Position numbers and translations under genes: made by a program
From: an uncultured Lachnospiraceae bacterium
GTDB taxonomy: Bacteria > Bacillota > Clostridia > Lachnospirales > Lachnospiraceae
Assembly (NCBI GenBank): GCA_947245585.1
Contig: CAMXPV010000010.1
Span: forward strand, 1 to 64,000
DNA: 64,000 bases
Reading direction: 5' to 3'
Notes under the pieces: model-generated
The model's input: the letters and a program-made list of their open reading frames with translations, nothing else
The model's database searches: none
What the model was told of the DNA's origin: nothing
Shown: piece after piece, positions 38,772 to 47,548 of the stretch
Numbering within the stretch: position 1 is the first letter of the stretch
Layout: every line of letters starts with the position of its first letter

Positions 38772-39524
38772 ATGAAATTTATTTCCTGGAATGTAAACGG
38801 TTTAAGGGCCTGCATGGGCAAGGGATTTTTAAATTTTTTTAAAGAGCAGGACGCGGATATTTTTTGCCTGCAGGAGACAAAACTGCAGGAAGGCCAGATT
38901 GACTTGGAGCTTCCAGGCTTCTATCAATACTGGAATTATGCGGAAAAGAAGGGATATTCGGGAACAGCGGTTTTTACAAAGGAAGAGCCGTTACAAGTTA
39001 CCTATGGCATCGGCATAGAAGAACACGACCACGAAGGGCGTGTGATCACACTGGAATATCCGGATTTCTATTTTATCACCGTGTATACGCCCAATTCCCA
39101 GAATGAGCTTGCAAGACTGCCTTACCGTATGAAATGGGAGGATGATTTTCTTTCTTATTTGAAGAGCCTGGAGGAGAAGAAGCCGGTTGTCATTTGCGGG
39201 GATCTGAATGTGGCACACAAAGAGATTGACCTGAAAAATCCCAAGTCGAATCATAAGAATGCCGGATTTACAGACGAGGAGAGGGAAAAATTTACGGCCC
39301 TGACACAGGCCGGGTTTATCGATACTTTCCGCTATTTTTATCCTGATGTGAAGGACGTTTATTCCTGGTGGTCCTACCGCTTTAAGGCACGGGAAAAAAA
39401 TGCGGGATGGCGCATTGACTATTTTGTGGTATCTGAGGCGTTAAAAGAGCGGTTGGAGGATGCCATGATCTATCATGAAGTGATGGGATCGGATCACTGC
39501 CCTGTGGGGCTTAAACTGCGCTGA
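38772..39524 (+). CDS. xth: Exodeoxyribonuclease III (AP endonuclease)
   Basis: This enzyme of the ExoIII/APE1 family cleaves at abasic sites in base-excision repair. The 250-residue length fits. Conserved motifs are [11 protein letters not shown] (Asn), [12 protein letters not shown] (metal-binding Glu), [27 protein letters not shown] and GSDHCPVGL (catalytic Asp-His). I chose the ATG at 38772 with GAGGGGG upstream, not the TTG two codons earlier. Its 3' end overlaps that of the converging SGNH-like gene by 31 bases. Confidence 0.97.
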   Translation: MKFISWNVNGLRACMGKGFLNFFKEQDADIFCLQETKLQEGQIDLELPGFYQYWNYAEKKGYSGTAVFTKEEPLQVTYGIGIEEHDHEGRVITLEYPDFYFITVYTPNSQNELARLPYRMKWEDDFLSYLKSLEEKKPVVICGDLNVAHKEIDLKNPKSNHKNAGFTDEEREKFTALTQAGFIDTFRYFYPDVKDVYSWWSYRFKAREKNAGWRIDYFVVSEALKERLEDAMIYHEVMGSDHCPVGLKLR

Positions 39525-40561
39525 ATTTCTGTCTCCACGATTTTTTGGGACAGAGTGCGCATGCCTTCAAGCCGCTCCTCATAGTTTTCCAGGGTAAGCC
39601 GTTCCTCTCCCTTGGCCAGTTTGTCATAGATCCAGTAATTGATGTCCTTGGAGAAATGAATCATGTCCATATATAAATCTAAGTTTGTAATGATTTCTTC
39701 GGCATCCTGATAATAGTATATTTCCACGTTATCATAGGCAAGCAGTGCTTTCACTGCTTGTTTTTCGTTGTAAATCACGGCATCCCTTTCCCCGGTCCGG
39801 TAGGCGTTGTCCCACCAGAGCATAGAATAGGGAGAGAAGAAGAATTTAAAAGTAGTTTCCGGGTGCTCTTCCACCATGGAGGTGAGAAGGGCAATATTTT
39901 TTGCAAGGGCTTCCTCATTCACAGTCTCCGGCTGCATGTCAGAGATCGTAGGTTTTCTCGCATACATGCCTGTGGCCAGATCGGCGCCAAAGTATTTCCA
40001 TTGGGCCCAGTTATAGGAGTTCCCTTCGTCGTAGTCGCCGATAAAGGAAAAGGCCAACATATAGGGCAGTTTTTCCATCAGCACATCCTTGTTCAAAGTA
40101 TATTGATAATCATTGAAGTGGTTTTTGTCGTAAAGATACATGGGACAGCCCGTGGAAACATAGGTAGGCTCGTCGCTAGCGGAGAGGGAAGAAGGATCTA
40201 TGTTGTAAAAAACATAGGAGAGCTCATGTTCCTCGAAAGCGATGTCTAACAGCACTTTCAGGTCTGCGGTTGCCCCGTAGGAGCGGATGGCCTTGATGGT
40301 TTGGCAGTTAAAGCCCTGATCAAACCAATGGTTGTTATAATTTTCGCAGACAGAAGAACCCACAATCAGCGCATTGTAATCGAAGTTCCGAAGCGTCCCC
40401 ACGCATTGGTATTCCTTGTCTGTCAGCACGGCTTTTAAACCCGGCAGAGGCTTGTGGTACTGGTAAAAAGGGTCGAAGAGTACCACCGCGCCGATCACTG
40501 CCGCGAGCAGAAGGGCTGTTCTTATAAAAAAAGATTTGAGAAATTTGCTTTCTGTAATCAT
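39494..40561 (-). CDS. SGNH/DltD-like secreted O-acylation partner
   Basis: The 355-residue protein has one N-terminal transmembrane helix ([20 protein letters not shown], residues about 11-30) and a large extracytoplasmic domain. The block [18 protein letters not shown] resembles the GDSL-like region of the SGNH family, with Ser in GSS, and [14 protein letters not shown] near the end could hold the Asp-His pair. Proteins of this kind are encoded next to MBOAT acyltransferases and complete the transfer of acyl groups onto surface polymers. It starts 9 bases after the MBOAT gene, so they form one operon. Confidence 0.82.
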   Translation of the reverse strand: MITESKFLKSFFIRTALLLAAVIGAVVLFDPFYQYHKPLPGLKAVLTDKEYQCVGTLRNFDYNALIVGSSVCENYNNHWFDQGFNCQTIKAIRSYGATADLKVLLDIAFEEHELSYVFYNIDPSSLSASDEPTYVSTGCPMYLYDKNHFNDYQYTLNKDVLMEKLPYMLAFSFIGDYDEGNSYNWAQWKYFGADLATGMYARKPTISDMQPETVNEEALAKNIALLTSMVEEHPETTFKFFFSPYSMLWWDNAYRTGERDAVIYNEKQAVKALLAYDNVEIYYYQDAEEIITNLDLYMDMIHFSKDINYWIYDKLAKGEERLTLENYEERLEGMRTLSQKIVETEIQRSLSPTGQ

Positions 40562-40570
40562 GTTTTTCTC

Positions 40571-42112
40571 CTAGAAGTTGAAATACAAAAATGTGCTCAC
40601 CTGTGAGAGGGAAATCACGCACCATACAAAGAGAATGCAGATGATCCAACATCTCGCTGAGGTCAGCTCATTGTGGGTTGCACGCTCGTAGGCATTTTTG
40701 TGAAAGATCAAATAGAAGGCCAGTACAAAGAAGGCCATCATAACAAACAGATACAGATAATTGACGGCGTTCGGAGCCGCCAACTCCAGCGCCTGTTTAA
40801 AAACGTAAATTTCAGAAATATCTAACTGTGCGGCGATCTCAAAGAGTTTGCCGCTAAAGTTTATGGACAACAGGTTTTTAAAAAGTTGTCCTGCCGCAAG
40901 CATACTTCCGCTTCTGAAAAAGAAGAGGGAGAGATTAAAAAGCGTAAAGGTAAAAAACCAACCGAGGGGCGCGGGAATATGAAAGCGGGAAGGACGCTTT
41001 TCCTCCCTGCCGCGGATGCCTATAAGTCCCAGATTATCAAAAACCACCAGAAGACCCTGCATCGCGCCCCAGGCCACATAGGTCCATGCCGCGCCGTGCC
41101 AGAGACCGCTTAAAAGGAACACAATAAAAGTATTCAGAAGCATACGGGCTTTTCCCTTTCGGCTGCCACCCAGAGGAATGTAAACATAGGTAATAAAAAA
41201 CCGTGACAAGGTAATATGCCACCGCTGCCAAAATTCCTTGATGCTGCAGGAGCGGTAGGGCGAGTCAAAATTCAGAGGCAGCTCTACGTGAAACATTCTG
41301 CCAAGTCCAATGGCCATATCGGAGTAACCGCTGAAATCAAAGTACAATTCAAAGCTGTAGGCAAGAATCACGAAAACCGTAGATACAGCATCCAGTGAGA
41401 AGGTCTGTGCAAAGCCATAGTTTGCCATCAGGCCGAAAGTGTCGGCTAAAAGCACTTTTTTGGTAAGCCCCAGGACAAAAAGATAAACGCCTCTTGCAAA
41501 GGAAGCGCTGTCAAAACGGCGCCTTTTAGGGTCTTCAAACTGGGGAATAATTTCTTTGTATAATACAATGGGCCCGGCGATCAGTTGGGGGAAAAAAGTT
41601 ACAAAAGTCAGGTAATTGACAAAGTCATAGTGTTCGCATCTGCCAAGTGCCCGGTCAATGATAAAGGATAGCTGCTGAAAAGTAAAAAAACTGATTCCCA
41701 AAGGCAGCAGGATGTGCTTTAGGTTAAAGTCTGCATGGAAAGCCAGATTGATATTTTCAATAAAAAAATCATAGTATTTGAAATAAAACAAAATGCCAAG
41801 ATTCAGAAATATTCCGGCAAATAATCCAACCCGGTTTATCAGGGGCAGGGACATTTTTTGATTGTTTGTGCCTGTAGCGGGCACAGAAAAACCGGAAGTT
41901 TTTGAGAGCAGAAAACTCAGGGCAAAGTTTAATCCGATGCTGCTTAAAATAATAGCCAGATAGCGGACGTTAAAATAGGCGTAAAACCACAGGGACATGA
42001 CTGACAAGAAAAGACTTGCCAGTTTATAGCGGCTCAATTTGTTGAGTCCGTACCACCCGATCAATGCGATGGGCAGAAAGATGAAAATAAAGATATAGGA
42101 ATTAAATAACAT
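40571..42112 (-). CDS. MBOAT family O-acyltransferase (DltB/AlgI-like)
   Basis: The 513-residue protein has about ten to twelve hydrophobic segments and the MBOAT signatures: SFFTFQQLSFIIDRALG, YFDFSGYSDMAIGLGRM, FWQRWHITLSRFFITYVYIP and the catalytic-type His in LSGLWHGAAWTYVAWG. These enzymes pass acyl groups, often acetyl, across the membrane to cell-surface polysaccharides or teichoic acids. The ATG at 42112 was chosen since MLFNSYIFIFIFLP fits the family start; the in-frame ATG at 42181 adds 23 residues. It is followed by the SGNH-like partner gene and divergent from the DUF4358-like lipoprotein gene. Confidence 0.94.
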   Translation of the reverse strand: MLFNSYIFIFIFLPIALIGWYGLNKLSRYKLASLFLSVMSLWFYAYFNVRYLAIILSSIGLNFALSFLLSKTSGFSVPATGTNNQKMSLPLINRVGLFAGIFLNLGILFYFKYYDFFIENINLAFHADFNLKHILLPLGISFFTFQQLSFIIDRALGRCEHYDFVNYLTFVTFFPQLIAGPIVLYKEIIPQFEDPKRRRFDSASFARGVYLFVLGLTKKVLLADTFGLMANYGFAQTFSLDAVSTVFVILAYSFELYFDFSGYSDMAIGLGRMFHVELPLNFDSPYRSCSIKEFWQRWHITLSRFFITYVYIPLGGSRKGKARMLLNTFIVFLLSGLWHGAAWTYVAWGAMQGLLVVFDNLGLIGIRGREEKRPSRFHIPAPLGWFFTFTLFNLSLFFFRSGSMLAAGQLFKNLLSINFSGKLFEIAAQLDISEIYVFKQALELAAPNAVNYLYLFVMMAFFVLAFYLIFHKNAYERATHNELTSARCWIICILFVWCVISLSQVSTFLYFNF

Positions 42113-42277
42113 ATAATAACGAAATTCCTCTCTGAAAATACATAATTTTGTATGTGCAGGTAAAAATATTGGTAAAAGCAAAATGGTTCCTGTTTCTGCT
42201 ATAGTATAGCAAATCCGACAAAGGCTTACAAGTCAGGGTGCGGTCATTGCTTCAGAAAAAGGAGAATGGAGGGGTAG

Positions 42278-42925
42278 ATGAAGAATAGTATATGTAGAAT
42301 TAAGATAATCATTATGATTTGCAGTCTTTTTCTTTTATGGGGTTGTGGGGAAGAAAGCATGTCGGAGGAGGATCTGGTTGACGGGCGCAGTGTTGCCGGA
42401 GGGCAGAGTTTGGAGGATGTGGAGGCCGGGAATTTCCCTCTTTTTTTAGAGAATACAGAGTGGGGAGAACGGCGGTTTTATACATTGCCGGAGTTGGAGG
42501 AGGAAGTGAAAGAACTTCTCGGGGATAACTATTGGCCGGAAGTAAATTTGTCGGGGGCAGAATTAGAAAAATTGACAGGGATCACCGAGGATATGTACGT
42601 AGATTTTCTGGCAGAGAGACAGGCTCTCGATGCGCACATAGATACTCTGATTATCATTCACGCGAAAGAGGACTATGTGGGGACTATTGAGCAAGCCATT
42701 GAAACGTACCGAAGCGAATTGATCGAGCAGAATAAAAATTATCCGCAAAATTTGAGCAAAGCCCGTGCTTCCCGGATCGAGACGATTGACGATTATATCT
42801 GTTTTGTTTTATTGGGAGCGGACACTACGTTTTTGGCGGACCGGGGAAACGAGGCGGTGATGGCGCATTGTCTGGAGGAGAACGAGAAGGCGTTGTATGT
42901 GTTGGAGCAGGCGATTTTGCAGTAA
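42278..42925 (+). CDS. DUF4358-like lipoprotein
   Basis: The 215-residue protein has a lipoprotein signal peptide with lipobox LLWGC (Cys at residue 23), so it is anchored outside the membrane. The C-terminal half, with DTLIIIHAKEDYVGTIEQAI, YRSELIEQNKNYPQNLSKAR and ASRIETIDDYICFVLLG, matches my memory of DUF4358, a family of unknown function common in Lachnospiraceae and often beside MBOAT acyltransferase genes. Here it is divergent from the MBOAT gene by 165 bases. A strong terminator follows, so it is transcribed alone. Confidence 0.82.
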   Translation: MKNSICRIKIIIMICSLFLLWGCGEESMSEEDLVDGRSVAGGQSLEDVEAGNFPLFLENTEWGERRFYTLPELEEEVKELLGDNYWPEVNLSGAELEKLTGITEDMYVDFLAERQALDAHIDTLIIIHAKEDYVGTIEQAIETYRSELIEQNKNYPQNLSKARASRIETIDDYICFVLLGADTTFLADRGNEAVMAHCLEENEKALYVLEQAILQ

Positions 42926-42934
42926 ATGGGGGCG

Positions 42935-42992
42935 GAACCGAAAAGACGGGGAGCCTCCCGTTTGCGTTTTTGCGCTTGTCTGGTTCTTTTTT
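42935..42992 (+). terminator. Rho-independent terminator after the DUF4358-like gene
   Basis: GAACC (42935-42939) pairs with GGTTC (42982-42986) and AGAC (42944-42947) with GTCT (42978-42981). An inner hairpin ACGGG/CCCGT lies between, and a six-base T-run follows directly. The stem is bulged, but the T-run and position support termination. Confidence 0.75.
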
Positions 42993-43071
42993 ATTCCTTC
43001 TGGATGCGTTATAATGTATGTGATAGTAAGCGTAGGTTTTCTGAACATATATTGTTTTGAGGGGGTTTTGC

Positions 43072-43548
43072 ATGAATATAAATTTGGTGGCCAAGTACTT
43101 GCATTTTCTTCGTAAAAGTCACAATTATACACAGGAAGAACTGGCACAAAAGTTGGACATTTCGAGACAGGCGGTTTCTAAATGGGAGAACGGTGCGACG
43201 GTTCCTGATCTGGAAGTTTTGCTGAAAATATCCAGGCTCTATAATATTACTATAAACGATATATTAGAACCGAAAGTCGAACCGCAGAGAATTACGGATT
43301 TTGAACAGATTTCTACTATTTCGATGAGCGAATTGCGGGAAGTACTGGGGCAGTTAGATATGGATTCTCTGTTTATAGCTTTGATGGGGGCGTCGCCCGA
43401 TACCAACCAATTTTGTGAAAGGCTGTTTCCAAATATTGATTTTGAAAAGACGAGAAATAAAATCGGCAGAGTCAGGGTGGAGACGGTGGAGGAAATACAG
43501 GAACAGATTGTCGCCTTGATTAATTTACAGGCGGTTGATGGGAATTAA
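43072..43548 (+). CDS. XRE HTH protein with FliG-C-like C-terminal domain
   Basis: The 158-residue protein starts with a standard helix-turn-helix domain (LRKSHNYTQEELAQKLDIS then RQAVSKWENG, residues 8-40). After residue 75 the sequence runs FEQISTISMSELREVLGQLD, MDSLFIALMGASPDTNQF and GRVRVETVEEIQEQIVALIN. This follows the order and spacing of the FliG C-terminal domain, the flagellar rotor part (compare its EVDxxxLxxALKGA and GPVRLxxVExxQxxI pattern, from memory). No flagellar genes are nearby. GAGGGGG precedes the ATG at 43072. The HTH is certain; the FliG-like tail is an inference that a profile search could settle. Confidence 0.85.
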   Translation: MNINLVAKYLHFLRKSHNYTQEELAQKLDISRQAVSKWENGATVPDLEVLLKISRLYNITINDILEPKVEPQRITDFEQISTISMSELREVLGQLDMDSLFIALMGASPDTNQFCERLFPNIDFEKTRNKIGRVRVETVEEIQEQIVALINLQAVDGN

Positions 43549-43638
43549 TACATAAAAACAATTAGAATTTAGTTGTAAATACGAGTATTTTTTTGTAAGA
43601 TTAAGGAAACAAATGAATAGTTTGGCTCGTGAAATGAG

Positions 43639-43836
43639 GTGATTGTTATAACAGCGTTAAGGCGCGAGGCGATTCAATTAGTGGAACAGATTTCCCAAGA
43701 TGCAGAAGTTACACCTAAGATGAAAGCGTTTTTTGAATTGGAGAAAATGTTGGTTCCGGTATCTCAGGAATTAGATTATAAAAAGGAATTAGCAGAAGCG
43801 AGGGATGAAAGATTTTTGAAAATAGTCGGAAAATGA
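43639..43836 (+). CDS. Antitoxin-like small protein without a toxin partner
   Basis: The 65-residue protein reads TALRREAIQLVEQISQDAEV and ends DYKKELAEARDERFLKIVGK. That length, the helical start and the charged tail recall small DUF2281/RelB-like antitoxins, but I cannot name a family. There is no ATG: GTG at 43639 overlaps the likely ribosome-binding site AGGTGA, so the real start may be a rare codon such as ATT or ATA, or the gene may have lost its start. Its stop overlaps the GH125 start by 4 bases. No toxin gene follows. Treat it as an orphan or a remnant. Confidence 0.5.
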   Translation: MIVITALRREAIQLVEQISQDAEVTPKMKAFFELEKMLVPVSQELDYKKELAEARDERFLKIVGK

Positions 43837-45128
43837 ACATGACACAGCACAGACAATGGGATTCCGTGGACCATCTGATTCAGGACGTAAAAGACAAATT
43901 ACAGGGACAGGACAAGCTGTCCCATCTTTTTGAGACCTGCTATGCCAATACATTACATACGACAGTCCGCGAACTTTCAGACGGGACAACCTATGTGATT
44001 ACGGGTGACATTCCCGCCATGTGGCTTCGGGATTCTGCGGCTCAGATGCGGCCCTATCTGATTCCGTCAAGGGAGGACGAAGCGTTGGCTGAGTTGATTG
44101 CCGGTCTGGTGAGAAGGCAGTTTTTTTACATCAATATAGACCCTTACGCAAACGCTTTTAATGAAAGTCAAAACGGTGCCTGTTGGGATCAAAATGATTT
44201 ACAGCAAAATGATTGGCTGTGGGAGCGCAAGTACGAAGTGGATTCCCTTTGCTATCCGATTCAGCTCGCCTATCTGCTCTGGAAAAATACGGGCTGTATC
44301 AGTCAGTTTAACGAGGATTTTCTTCAGGGGGCCGACAGGATCCTGCAAACCTTTCGCTGTGAGCAGAATCATGAGGAAAATTCCGCATACCGGTTTATTC
44401 GGAGAAATACTGTGCCGACAGATACGTTGCTGCGGGACGGAAAAGGTGCGCCAGTGAAGGGCGGTATTGGTTTGACCTGGTCTGGATTCCGGCCTAGCGA
44501 CGATGCCTGTACATACGGATATTTGATTCCCTCTAATATGTTTGCAGCAGTGGTGCTAAAATATCTGGAAGAAATTGCGGAAACCGTGTATCATAATGAA
44601 CAAATGCGGGAAGAGGCGGCATGTCTCAGACAGCAGATTGAAAAAGGGATCGAAAAATATGGAATTGTCGAGACAGAAGAATACGGAAAAATTTATGCGT
44701 ATGAGGTGGACGGCTTCGGGCAGTACAATCTGATGGATGATTCCAATATTCCGAGCCTGCTTTCTTTGCCCTATCTGGGTTATCAGGGTGATGCGGAAAT
44801 CATGCAGAATACAAGGCATTTTATTTTGAGCGGGGCAAATCCTTATTTTTATCAGGGAAAATTTGCCCGCGGGATCGGCAGCCCTCACACGCCGGCAAAT
44901 CATGTGTGGCCTTTGGCTCTTATTATGCAGGGGATGACTTCGGCGGATGAAAAAGAAAAAAAGGATATTTTGGGAATGTTGACGGAAACAGATGCAGGAA
45001 CCGGGTTAATGCACGAGAGTGTGCACGTGGATGATCCGAAAAAGTATACGAGAGAGTGGTTTTCATGGGCAAACGCGCTGTTTTGTGAGTGGATTCTTGA
45101 TCTTTGCGGATATAAAATTGTGAGGTGA
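43833..45128 (+). CDS. GH125 family exo-alpha-1,6-mannosidase
   Basis: The 431-residue cytoplasmic enzyme (no signal peptide) shows glycoside hydrolase family 125 signatures: TYVITGDIPAMWLRDSAAQM, FNESQNGACWD, GIGLTWSGFRPSDDACTYGY and ANHVWPLALIMQGMTS, ending in HESVHVDDPKKYTREWFSWA. Family members remove alpha-1,6-linked mannose from N-glycan-type substrates by inversion. Being cytoplasmic, it would act on imported oligosaccharides. No transporter is adjacent. The start overlaps the preceding small gene's stop (ATGA), and the GNAT gene follows closely. Confidence 0.95.
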   Translation: MNMTQHRQWDSVDHLIQDVKDKLQGQDKLSHLFETCYANTLHTTVRELSDGTTYVITGDIPAMWLRDSAAQMRPYLIPSREDEALAELIAGLVRRQFFYINIDPYANAFNESQNGACWDQNDLQQNDWLWERKYEVDSLCYPIQLAYLLWKNTGCISQFNEDFLQGADRILQTFRCEQNHEENSAYRFIRRNTVPTDTLLRDGKGAPVKGGIGLTWSGFRPSDDACTYGYLIPSNMFAAVVLKYLEEIAETVYHNEQMREEAACLRQQIEKGIEKYGIVETEEYGKIYAYEVDGFGQYNLMDDSNIPSLLSLPYLGYQGDAEIMQNTRHFILSGANPYFYQGKFARGIGSPHTPANHVWPLALIMQGMTSADEKEKKDILGMLTETDAGTGLMHESVHVDDPKKYTREWFSWANALFCEWILDLCGYKIVR

Positions 45129-45136
45129 CAAGGCTT

Positions 45137-45589
45137 ATGGCTATACAGTACAGAAAATTGAAGCAAGAGGATTTGGATATTTTTATAGATATGAGAATCC
45201 GTCAATTACAAGAAGAGGGGGCGACCGAGGAAATTGATTTAAAACCTTCTTTGCTTGATTACTACAAACGGCATATGGCGGACGGCACGTTTGTTTCATG
45301 GCTGGCTGTCGATGGAGAGAAAATTGTGGGGACAAGCGGCATGTCCTTTGTGGAAAAACCGCCGTATTTCAGTTGTCCTAGCGGAAAAATCGGCCTGCTT
45401 TCCAGTATGTATACTTCTGACGAATATCGCAGACAGGGCATAGCAAAAACGCTATTGACGCATGTGGTGGAGGAAGCGAGAAAGCATGGCTGTGGCTGTG
45501 TACAGATTACGGCTTCGGATATGGGAGTGCTATTATATACGGACTTTGGGTTTGTGAAGAACGGGAATTTTATGCAGTATAAATTTTGA
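45137..45589 (+). CDS. GNAT family N-acetyltransferase
   Basis: The 150-residue protein has the GNAT fold: IQYRKLKQEDLDIFIDMRI at the start and the acetyl-CoA-binding motif A SSMYTSDEYRRQGIAKTLLT (Q/RxxGxG/A pattern as RRQGIA). It ends with the usual LLYTDFGFVKNGNFMQYK. The acceptor is unknown. The ATG at 45137 is preceded by GAGGTGACAAGG; a GTG at 45125 inside the end of the GH125 gene is a less likely start. It lies between the mannosidase and an alpha/beta hydrolase gene in the same direction. Confidence 0.92.
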   Translation: MAIQYRKLKQEDLDIFIDMRIRQLQEEGATEEIDLKPSLLDYYKRHMADGTFVSWLAVDGEKIVGTSGMSFVEKPPYFSCPSGKIGLLSSMYTSDEYRRQGIAKTLLTHVVEEARKHGCGCVQITASDMGVLLYTDFGFVKNGNFMQYKF

Positions 45590-45611
45590 TAACAGGAAGA
45601 GAGAAGACAGG

Positions 45612-46301
45612 ATGGACGTTTCTTTATATTATCAGGAACAGGGCGAGGGGGAGCCGCTTCTTCTCTTGCATGGAAACGGGGAAGACGGAACCTATTTTGT
45701 GAATCAGATCTCTTTCTTTTCTGACAGATACAGAGTGATTGCGGTAGATACGAGAGGACATGGAAAATCTCCGCGGGGGACGGCTCCTTTTACCATGGAG
45801 CAGTTTGCTGCAGACCTGCATCATTTGATGGATAAACTGCAAATTCAAAGAGCGGTGATATTAGGATTTTCTGACGGTGCCAATATTGCCATGAAGTTTG
45901 CGCTGAAATATCCCGACCGGGTGAAGGCGCTTATCTTAAACGGCGGAAATTTGGATACAGAGGGAGTCAAAAAAAGCATTCAGATTCCGATCGAGTTTGG
46001 ATATCGGTTTGCGAAGCTGTTTGCAGGGAAATCGGAAGAAGCGAAATCCCATATGGAGATTTTAGGCTTGATGGTGAATGAGCCGAATATCAAACCCGAA
46101 GAACTGCACGCGATTCAGGCGCCGACGCTTGTCATTGTGGGGACAAAGGATATGATTAAGCAGAGCCATACGGAAGTCATCGCCAAAAACATACCAAATG
46201 CAAAACTTTCCGTGATTCCGGGAGATCATTTTATTGCCAATAAAAAGTCAGGGGAATTTAATAAAGCGGTGGAGGAGTTTTTATGGACAAATCAAAACTA
46301 A
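45612..46301 (+). CDS. Alpha/beta hydrolase
   Basis: The 229-residue protein is a compact alpha/beta hydrolase: oxyanion region LLLLHGNGEDGTYF, VDTRGHGKSPRG, nucleophile elbow LGFSDGANIAM (Ser in GFSDG), acid-loop region VIVGTKDMIKQSH and the catalytic His in PGDHFIANKK. The triad appears complete. It lacks a signal peptide, so it is cytoplasmic. The substrate is unknown. It follows the GNAT gene by 22 bases and is probably in the same transcript. Confidence 0.93.
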   Translation: MDVSLYYQEQGEGEPLLLLHGNGEDGTYFVNQISFFSDRYRVIAVDTRGHGKSPRGTAPFTMEQFAADLHHLMDKLQIQRAVILGFSDGANIAMKFALKYPDRVKALILNGGNLDTEGVKKSIQIPIEFGYRFAKLFAGKSEEAKSHMEILGLMVNEPNIKPEELHAIQAPTLVIVGTKDMIKQSHTEVIAKNIPNAKLSVIPGDHFIANKKSGEFNKAVEEFLWTNQN

Positions 46302-46332
46302 CATTTTTAATGTCAAATCCCCCATTTTTTGT

Positions 46333-46338
46333 TATAAT
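46333..46338 (+). promoter_or_regulatory. Candidate -10 box for the class II aldolase gene
   Basis: A perfect TATAAT lies 32 bases before the gene start, in the short gap after the hydrolase gene. No convincing -35 box is seen at 17 bases, so strength is uncertain. Confidence 0.4.
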
Positions 46339-46369
46339 CTAACTAGTTTGATAAAGGATGGAGAATCAT

Positions 46370-47446
46370 ATGCGGGGATTTATTCAAATTTCAAAATACG
46401 CGGGAATGCGAAACGACTTGGCGCAGGCCGGCGGTGGCAATACTTCCGTCAAGTTGGACGATCAGGTAATGCTTGTCAAAAGCTCGGGGTTTCAGCTTGC
46501 AGATGTGAACGAGGAGTCGGGCTATTCCAAGGTGGATTACTGTCTGATTGTGGATTACTTTAAGAAAAATATCAAAGCGGACGGGGAATCTGTGGCGGAT
46601 GTTTTTACGGAGGAGATTGGGAAAAAACTTCTACAGGAGGCCCAACTTGGCGGCGGCCGCGCATCCATTGAGACATTTCTCCACTCGGTGACGGGAAAGT
46701 ATACGCTTCACTCCCATCCGACGCTTGTCAATATTTTGACGGCTCGAAAGGACGGGGAAGAAATTTTACGGCAGCTGTTTCCGGGAGCGCTTTTTGTGCC
46801 ATATCGGAAACCTGGTGCGGCATTGGCGGAGACTTATTATAAATTGTACAGTGAACAGCAGGCAAAGGGAACGACAGAGGCAGTTATTTTTTTGGCAAGC
46901 CACGGTTTGGTGGTGAGCGGTGATTCGGCAGATCAGGTGATCGACCGCACTGAGAAGGTACTGCAAAAAATTGCATCATATTTGGAGATTTCTTATGAGG
47001 CGTACCCCAATGCGACAAAGTTATGGAATAAATTTGCAAAGATTCCGGGGTTGGAGGATAAAATCGTGTATCTTTCCGAAAACCGTTTCCTATCCGGCGA
47101 CGGGGAGGCGAAAGCTGTTTTGAGGGCGGAAAAATGGAACCATGCTTTCTGTCCTGACTGCGTGGTTTACGGGTCGAAAAGGCCGCTGTTTTTAGCGGAT
47201 GATTTCTGTGAGGCGGATATTACCGCGTTTATAGAAAAAAACGGCGTTCCGGCGATGGTTTGTTTTCAGGGATATTTTTATATCTTAGCGGAGAGTGTGA
47301 AAAAGGCGCAGGAAATAGAAAATGTGATGAGTTTTGCCGCGCAGGTGCAGGCGGCGAATCTGTCTCATGAGATGAATTATTTGAACGAAGGGCAGCAGGA
47401 TGAACTTCTAAACTGGGATGCGGAGAAATACCGCAGGAAGCTGTAA
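46370..47446 (+). CDS. Class II aldolase/adducin-domain protein
   Basis: The 358-residue protein has a class II aldolase domain in its first 220 residues (AGGGNTSVKL, KSSGFQLADVNE, metal-ligand candidates in HSHPTLVNIL and SHGLVVSGDS). An extra C-terminal region of about 140 residues contains WNHAFCPDCVVYGSKRP. Family members cleave or isomerise phosphorylated sugars with a divalent metal. This longer form is widespread in Clostridia and Bacteroides and often named simply class II aldolase. The ATG at 46370 was preferred over the one at 46358 because GGATGGAG lies at good spacing. Confidence 0.85.
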   Translation: MRGFIQISKYAGMRNDLAQAGGGNTSVKLDDQVMLVKSSGFQLADVNEESGYSKVDYCLIVDYFKKNIKADGESVADVFTEEIGKKLLQEAQLGGGRASIETFLHSVTGKYTLHSHPTLVNILTARKDGEEILRQLFPGALFVPYRKPGAALAETYYKLYSEQQAKGTTEAVIFLASHGLVVSGDSADQVIDRTEKVLQKIASYLEISYEAYPNATKLWNKFAKIPGLEDKIVYLSENRFLSGDGEAKAVLRAEKWNHAFCPDCVVYGSKRPLFLADDFCEADITAFIEKNGVPAMVCFQGYFYILAESVKKAQEIENVMSFAAQVQAANLSHEMNYLNEGQQDELLNWDAEKYRRKL

Positions 47447-47491
47447 ACGAAATTAATTTGGAAATAAACAGTAAAAATATTTTTGTAATAG

Positions 47492-47520
47492 TTGCTATTT
47501 GAAAGATATTTGAGTATACT
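47492..47520 (+). promoter_or_regulatory. Promoter of the type III antitoxin RNA
   Basis: TTGCTA (47492-47497) and TATACT (47515-47520) are separated by 17 bases. The predicted transcript start, near 47527, lies just before the 36-nt repeats. This matches the architecture of type III loci, where one promoter drives the RNA repeats and, past a terminator, the toxin. Confidence 0.75.
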
Positions 47521-47548
47521 ATATATAGGTTAATGCCTTGTGCTTAAC

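Noticed and set aside
41278-41293. parS-like AGCTCTACGTGAAACA in the MBOAT gene
   Set aside because: It matches parS at only 12 of 16 positions and the left arm is lost; the palindrome is not kept.
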